Shown here: piece after piece, positions 24,901 to 33,900 of the stretch | Numbering within the stretch: the first letter of the stretch is position 1 | Layout: every line of letters begins with the position of its first letter | Assembly (NCBI GenBank): GCA_040182905.1 | Contig: JARQWU010000061.1 | Location: 1-43,436, forward strand | Direction of reading: 5' to 3' | Origin: Barthelona sp. PAP020 | Taxonomy: Eukaryota > Metamonada: BaSk clade | Length of the DNA stretch: 43,436 nucleotides | Translations under genes and position numbers: made by a program | The notes under the pieces: model-generated | What the model saw: only the letters and a program-made list of their open reading frames with translations | What the model was told of the DNA's origin: nothing | Database searches by the model: none

Positions 24901-27900
24901 TTGGAGAAAATAGTACTTTGTTCTATTATCAAGGGAACTTCATGATTGATACAACATTGAGTAATCTTGTGACTACTTTTATGAAGGGTTCTCAATGGAA
25001 TATTTATCAAAATGCAATTTTGACCATTAAATCTTCCGTTAAATCATTTACTCTTGATAATTCTAACTGTGAAAGCTGCAATTTACAAGTTGCTGACAGT
25101 GCTTCAATTGAAATTTATACTACAACAATCTTTAATGTTCCAACAATGGTTATCGACAGTGCTAATATTCATGTTATGACAAATGTTGTCAGTCGCATTG
25201 ATGATGAATTTATTGTGAATAAGGATGCTTCTATTATATTAGAAGCTGGTTCTCAATTACAAATAACTGGTACTGTTATTGTATATGGAATGATTAAGGG
25301 TGAAGGTACTGTTAAGATAATCAATGGTGGTTTGTTGAAACTATATGGTGAATCTGAAGAGAACATTCATTTTATTGTTGACAATGGTGAATTTATCATT
25401 GAAGAAAGTGCTGTTTGTTCTAATTTGAATTTGCACAACAATAATAACGGTGAAACTACAATTAAAGGTTTAGTTAATGGTGTTACGAATATTGTTACAA
25501 GTGGTAAGTTAGAATTTAATTCTACAGCTGTTGTAAAATGTGTTGATACGATTGTTTCTACTGGTTATACCATTTTGTATAATGAATCTACTGTATTTAT
25601 TGTTGATTCTATTGTTACTGTTTCTGCAAACACTTTTATCATTGAGAAAGATGTTATTTTAAGTAGTGAGAATGTTAGTTTAATTGTTAATGGTGGTAAT
25701 TTGATTATTTATCATACTCTAACACATTACATTTACTCTGTTAAATTATCCAGTGGTAGTTTATCGTTCCTTGGTGACTTCAGTTATGTTTTATATGTTC
25801 ATGAATATACTCAAACTAATGGTAAGTTATTGGGTAGTCAATCCATTGAAATCACTGTTGATGGTAGTTGGTATGGTGGTTACATTCAACATATGCATGT
25901 TGAAATTAGGAACACTTTTGAGATTAAGGGTACTATTTATTTAGGAGGAATTGAAGATTCACACGAATTTATTACTCAAGAAACCAGTATTTTGACTCAA
26001 TTGAATGGTTATTTGAGAGTTCTTGAAAGTACCACTGTAACAAATAATGGTAAATGGATTATGGACACTACTAAAGGACCAAGTTACATTCAAGCATATT
26101 CTGGAAGTCCCAGATTTATTCAAAACAAACTTTTTGAAAAGATGAACACAGGTAATATTTATGGTACTTTAGCCATTGATGCAGTTTTTACGGAAACTTC
26201 TGTTACGACAGTGAGATTAATTTACATTACATCTGATTTTGTTTTCGATGATCAAGCTATATTTGATGTTGAAGACACTGTTGATGCCAAAACCACATCT
26301 AATTTGAATTTCACAAAAGGATCAAAGTTAATTGGTAAAAAGAATTTGATTATTCGTGGTCATGCTGAATTTGCCAATACAATTCAACTGATGGGATACA
26401 TTAGTGTTTATGGAAGTGTTGCAAATGCTAGAATTAATGATAATTCAATCTGTTTAGAGTGTAATTTGAAAGTTACCTACGGTAAGATTATTTTCAAGAA
26501 TACTGTTGAAAAACAAGGTCATTTTAACACGACTCTTGAACAATATTCGAGTTCTACTGTTGAAATTGAGGAAAATGCTGTGATTTCTTTGATGAAGATT
26601 CAAATGACTTCATCAACTCTTGAAATGCTTGGTTCAGCCACTTTGAATCTTAATAATTCAATTATTTCCTCTTTGAATTCTAAATTATTGTTAAATGGTA
26701 GTCTTGGTGATGAACATATTGATAATGTTAGGATTGAAAGGACTTTACTGCAATTGAATGGTATTACCGATATGAAAATTTCATTTGTTGAAGCTTTAGC
26801 AGGTGAGATCGATGTTACTATTGATTCTCAAATGCATGTCAAAATGGGTGAATTTAAGAATAAAGTTATTAAGTCCAACAAGGGACCAATTGAATTCATA
26901 AACGTTGATTTGTATGAAGCTGAAATTAAAGAAGGAACAATTACTGTTATTGAAAAGTCTCAATCTATCACTGCAAGTGAAGTGTTTATTAATACTAATT
27001 TAACAACGAATATTTGGGTATCTAAAGAAAATAGTGTTACTTCATCAATTATTGGAAAGATTGTCAGTATTAACAGTTTCTTTGAAGAAGGATCTCAATT
27101 TATTTTAAGACCTGATAATTCTGAAGAAGAAGAAGTAGCCGAGCCTATTTTCTTGTCAAAGGAAAGTACAATATCTTCTGGCACATCAACCAATGAAATT
27201 CTTTTTTATTGGAAGTTCGTTGACAAAAATGTATTCAATGGATGTAACATTAGATTATTTAATGGTCATCTCTATAATGAAGTGAACATTGCAAAGGATT
27301 GTAAGGTTACTTCAATGCAAAATATCACTTTGTACAATGAAACAAAATTGAGTGGAGAAGGACAATTACAAGCTTTAGATTCAAGTTATATTCGAATTCA
27401 AGGATATGTTGAAATGTTGGGTAACGTTTACAGTGAAGATCAAAGTGACATTATTTTTGAAAATTCAACTATTGCAAACGTGACTGTTGCTGCTAAACAA
27501 TCCAATATTTTAATTGATAGTGATTGCGAAGTTGATTATATCGGTATTATCGTATATTATAAGGGTATTATTAATTATGAAGCAAAGAAATCACATCAAT
27601 TGGCAAAAACAACTTTACTGTTGATTGAGTTATATGATGGTGTCGTTCAATTTGATAATGTTGAGATGGTCTGGCATAAGACTAATGTTTATGTTGAAGG
27701 CAATCTTGCTAAACTCATGGTTTTATCTGGTATGTATGAAGGAGAGGATGTTTCATTTGAAATCAACTCTGGATTGGTATATATTGCTGAAAATGTTGAA
27801 AATAAGTACAATTGTATTAATTTGGTAATTAATGGTGGTGAATTTGATTTTAATGGCAACAACAAACTAATTTGTACCAATTTAATTTTGGATAATAATG

Positions 27901-30900
27901 GAATTAAATCTGGTACCACTGACATTCATTCTTTGAATGCTGAATTGATTTCTGGTACATTACAAGGTAATTCAGTGACTGTCATTAATGAAACGCTCAG
28001 TTTACCCGACAGTAAAATCATTGTTTCTGCAGAACATATTTTAATGAATGATGGTCAGGCTACTTTCTCTTCTGGTTTCATTAAGATGGATAGAAAATCT
28101 AAATTGATTAATACTGTTGAAGGAATATTTATTCTGAATGGTGGGTCAATTAAATCATTGGTAAGTGAAGAAAATCCAGAATTTATCAATTATGGTGAAT
28201 TAATCAAACAAGGTACTGATATTGTTGATGTTGAAGTATTATTAGTTAATGAATATGAAGCTCTCATCTATGTTAAAGAAGGAGGATTTAAAATTTCTTT
28301 GGATTCTTCAAACAATGGAACTGTTTTATTAGATGATAACACTTCATTGTTGTTGAATGGTGAGTTCAGTTTCTTAACAAAGTCTACGATTGTTGGAAAT
28401 GTTTCTTCAACCATTTATGTTCAAACTTCCAAGGCTTTCATTGCTTTAGGAGGTATTATTGATCACGATGGTGATTTTATAATTGAAGATGGTGAAATGA
28501 ATGTTACTGTGTCTGCTCAATTAAAAACAATGAATTTGATATCTGAAGGAGGTAAAACAATGATTTTACGTGGTGCAAATGTTCCTTCGATGACTTTACT
28601 TGTCAATGATGGTGAAGTTATTTTCAAGACAGGTTGTATTATTAATGGTTTATCAAAGATTACTGAAAATGGTGGTTTCCTTCTCTTTGAAGCTGAAACT
28701 AGTTTTGTAGTTGATAATCTTGAATTTGTTATGACTGGTGGTCATGCTTTATTCGCTGAAAATGCTAAATCCATTTTAACCAATGCCGTTTTCGATATTT
28801 CGAGTGGAATGGTGATTTTTGCCAACAACAGTTTTACTACATTAAGTTTCACCAAACTTATTGTTCAAAATAATGGTGTTTTGAATGTTACTGATGAAGA
28901 TATTGTGTCTGTTAATTTAATGCAAATTCTATCTGAGGGTAGAATAAATGGAGGTCTTTTTGAAATGACTAAAGCTGTTTATGGGTTATCATATGTCGCT
29001 AATGTTGAAATGAATGTTATTGATGTTATGATAAATAATCAATTGACCTTGGAAGAAAGTTCAATTAAAATCAGCAATTCTGCTAAGATTTATGAAGAAG
29101 GTGGTATCAAACTTGATTGTCAATCTATTCTTACTTTTGATGGATCTTTGGATATTGTTGGAAATGGTTCCATTGAATCCACTGAAAAATGTCCCAATGA
29201 AAACCATCAAGTGATTTTGGGAGGAAAAACAAAGATATCTGAGGAGTTTACCTTTAATATTAATCTTTTCCTTGCTAAAACTTCTGATTTGTTAGCTTCT
29301 GATATCATTCATTTCAATGGTAGAACTGTTGTTAATGGTATTATTTATATCAATCCTATTGTTCTAATTTGGGGAGGTAAGATTATTAATGGTGGATATA
29401 TGTACTTCAATGACAGTACGATAACCATTCTTGGTGGATTTGAAAACGAAGGAAAGATGATCTTCAATGAAAATTCAATATTAGATGTACGTGTTAATAT
29501 GAAAAATAAAGAAAACGCAACCTTAGAAATCTATGGTTTGGTTAAATCAACAGAAACTGCAGGTAAAATGTACAATGATGGTTTTATGCTATTTGAAAAA
29601 ACTGACTTAAACATTACAGATATTGAAAATAGCAATACTGGTGTATTATTCTTCATTAATTGTATTGACGTTATTGATTATTTGACTCTCATTAATTCAG
29701 GCAATGTGTTAATTAATAATTCAGATATTCATGCTGTAAATCTTACAACAACAGGAGGAGATATCATTATTGACAACAGTAACGTTAGCTATTCTTTGTT
29801 ATATACTTTTGAGGATACAAAGCTTGTCTTATCCAATTATACGATTATGAAAGTTAATGAAAACGTTATTTTTAACAATTCAAATGTTGTTGTTTCAGAT
29901 GGATCATTTATTGATTTCGAAGTTGGTAATTTACAACTTATCAATTCTAATTTATATGTTTCTGAAGATTCTATGACTCAATTCTTGGTTACTAAACGTT
30001 TGGATCTCATTAACTCTTCAATTGTTTTAAAACAAGGTTCAATTGATGAATTTTATGTGAATGAAATTTCTCTTAATAATTCAACGTTAATGATTGAGTC
30101 ATTAGGTGAAAAACAAGAGTTTGCTCATGTTTACACAGTGACTTTCACCAATAACAGTACTTTTGATCATAATATCACTGTTCGTATTGATACTGCTTAT
30201 TTATATGATGGACATCTTGAAAGTAATGGAACAACCATTGTTATCAATGATTATCATGGTTCTGTATTAGTTGCTCCTGAACATACATTTATTGTTACAA
30301 ATAAATTTGAATTGATTGCCAACTTTGTTATGAGTTGTGGTTCTAGTTTTACCCTTGAATCAGATGCTTCACTAGTCTTAGGTTCTGGTGTTGGAATTGT
30401 TCCTATTGAAGATTGTCCCGCTAAATTTATCAATTATGGTACTATTATTAAGAATGATAATGGTGATAAGTCATTCATTTCAGTTGATTTGGTTAATCAT
30501 GGGTTGATTGACATTCAACAAGGTGAAATGGATTTGAACAAGGAAGTTGAAATTAATCATGGTAATGTTGAAGTTGTTGGTGTTCTTAATTTGTTTGGAA
30601 ACGTTGTTATTTCTGAAGGATCTATTTTTGAAAGTAAAGACACTGGTATTATTAATGTTCAAAATAATTTGACCAACAACGGTTCTTTGAAAGGAACAGT
30701 TGAAGTATTTGAAGATTGTAACATGTACATTCTTGAAGGTGGTACAGTTTTGAAGTTGGAAGATATCACAATCATTAATCATGGTCTAATACACATGAAA
30801 GGATATGCTGATGATGTAATCATTGAAAATTACAAGAATCTTATGATGAATGCAAATATTGATGATATCACCATCAATAATTATGACGGTATTGTTGAAG

Positions 30901-33900
30901 ATCTTTCAATTATTGACGATTTAATACTCAACATGCATGGAGGAGAATATTACCAAAAGCATAATGATGTTTCAATCAATAATTTAATCCTTGCAATAGA
31001 ATACGGTACTATGACTTTTAATGGTACTGTTAAAACTGGTGAGATCACTAGTTCAGCTAAGAAAGCCAGTTATATTAATATGAACGGTATTATTACATTG
31101 AACAAGTTCAATTGTAATCCAAAGACTATTTTAACAACTTCAATTGAATCTATCATTTCAATCACTTATCTTGACAATGAAGGTACAATCCATTCTTCAA
31201 GTAACAGAGTCTATATCACCAGATATGTACATTATAATGGCTATAGTAGTTTTAATAATGCTACTATTGATGAATTGATACAAATTGATTCTGAAATCGT
31301 TGTTACCAATTTGATTAGTCAAGTTAAAGGTATTCATGTCAATAACGGTTCATTTACTTGTGATAATTGTAAGGTTAGTTACTTTACTATTGAAGAGGGT
31401 GAATTGTCAATGAATGGTGTTGTTAACACATTAGAGTTTGGTCTTGAATATCCTATTCCACCAACAAATATGGTTGATATTTCTTCTGTATTGCCTAATA
31501 TCAAATTGACTCATTTGAATCTTCAGTTAACTCATATGATTGGTACTGATAGTGTTTATGTCATTTCTACAGATGATGTTTACATCAAAATGACTAACTT
31601 TATCATCAATTCCAATCTTTTCATATACAGTGAATCGTCTTCAACTGTAAACGGTGTTTTAGATGTTGTATCTCTTTCTATCAATGAAGGTTACAGTTCT
31701 ATTATAAATATGAACGTGTATGTCAGTGGAAATGTTAATGCACGTGGTGTTTTGCAAGTTGGTTGGTTAAGCTTTGGTGAGACAAGCCATCTTAATTTGA
31801 TTGGTGGAAGTTTTGGTTTATTGTCACAACGATTAGATATCAATTCCACTCAATATTTGAATGGTTATGGTAGTATTATTGGTGACGTCATCATTGGTGG
31901 TATATTAGTTGTTGAATCTCCTTCAATTACCATATATGGTGAGGTTATTTTTGAAACAACAGCTGTTTTGGAATTGGACATGTCTATTGATGATCTTGCT
32001 AATAAAGAAACAACTCCTCTTTATGTTAAATCTGATGTCACTATTAATGGTGAGCTATTAATAGATTTTGTGTACAATCAAACAGTTAAACAAGGTACTG
32101 AATTCCTTTTAATGGAATATAAAGGATTAACAACAAATACAAAGTTTGTTGCTGATATTGAAGATGAATATGCAATTGAAATTCGTTATGAAGATGAACG
32201 GATGATAGCTTTCGTGACTGGAGATATTACAAAGGGAGAATTATCAGGATACTATTTGGCTGTTTCGAGTGGTAAAGATTCCGACACTTGTGGAGCTCCA
32301 TCTAATCCATGTAAGACATTCAAATTCATTTACAATACATTATTATCTGGGCAAAAGACAGCTAGTGTAATCATTGTTGAAGATATTTATGATAAGAGTG
32401 GATACATATTTGGAGTTAATAAGAACAAATGTTTTGTTACAATTGTTGGTTTAATTCAAAATGGTAGAAGACCTCATATTGAAGGAGTCTTGTTATCAAC
32501 TAGAAATACCAATATTGCTTTCAAAGACATAATATTTGACAATTTCAATCGTGCTGCAATTTTCCAAAGTAATGCTGAATACACGCTTACCAATTGTGAT
32601 TTTTTCAATTGTATTATTGTTCAAACATTGAGCAATGGTAATATTATAATGAATAATGTTTATTTGGAAGAATGTAGTTTCAAGCCCACTTATGGTTCAG
32701 TTACAGCTAAAAATCTTGTCTATTCTCATACTACCAAACCTTTTGAAATATCAAGAAAGAATGTATTTTATGTTGATGGTTTGAAGATTACCAACCATCC
32801 CAAAACAAAACCAATCACTATTCTCAATCAAATTAGTTCATATGGAGATAAATCCATTATTAAAAATTTGGTTATTGAGTGTGAAACTACAATTGATGTG
32901 AGTCGTTCTTATCTTGATATTGTCAATGCTAATATGCCAAATGTTGACATGATACTTGGTTTTGAAACTGACCTAAACATCAATCAAACAGACCTTAACA
33001 AAATCAAGGCAATTGTGACTGAATACGATGACTGTAATATCATATTCACTGATTGTTATTTAAAGGATGTTGAGATTAATCGTGAAATTATTCAAGTTTC
33101 CAAGATTTCCAACTTTATCTTTATCAATTTGGAAATTACTAATGTTGTATTTAATGTGGAATGGCTCTCTATTTCCAAGAGCACTGATAATCAAATTTTA
33201 TTATTCAACAATGTTGTTGTTAAAAATGTTGAAGGTTCTTCTCTCATTGTTTTGAAAGATTTCTCTAAATACATTGATTTCAGCATTGTTAATAGTAACT
33301 TCAATGATATTGCTCTTACCAATACAAACTTATTCAAATTTGAAAGTTGTGACCAAGTAAAGTTAACAATTTCCAATACTGAGTTCAATAACGTTAGATC
33401 TAATGTATTGGGTGTTGTTTTCCATGCAAGTAATATCTATAGCCTTAATATTGACAATACCAAATTCTTGAATTGTGAATCCACTTCTGGTGGAGCATTT
33501 GTTGTCACTCAACTGTTCGACATGTCAAATGTATTATTTGAGAATAATGTTGCACATAATATCGGTGGTGGTTTCGCCATATTGCTTGATGATGATTCTG
33601 AGAACATTCAACAGGAATATGAATCTTCATTCAAGCAAAAGTATGCAAATGAATGGAAGAACATTCAATGTAGAGGTAATAAAGCAAAGATTGGTGGTTG
33701 TGGTTTCATCAACACAATTAAATTACCTGTACTAACTGATTTTGTTGATGCATTAGGTAATTCTGCTGAAATCTATGGTGATTTGTTTGCTACCGATAAC
33801 AGAAACAATTTGGTTAATCTCACAAAGTATGAACCTGATGATACCACAATGAACCCTTATTATGGTTTTAACTTTACAATTGTTGATGCCTATAACAATA

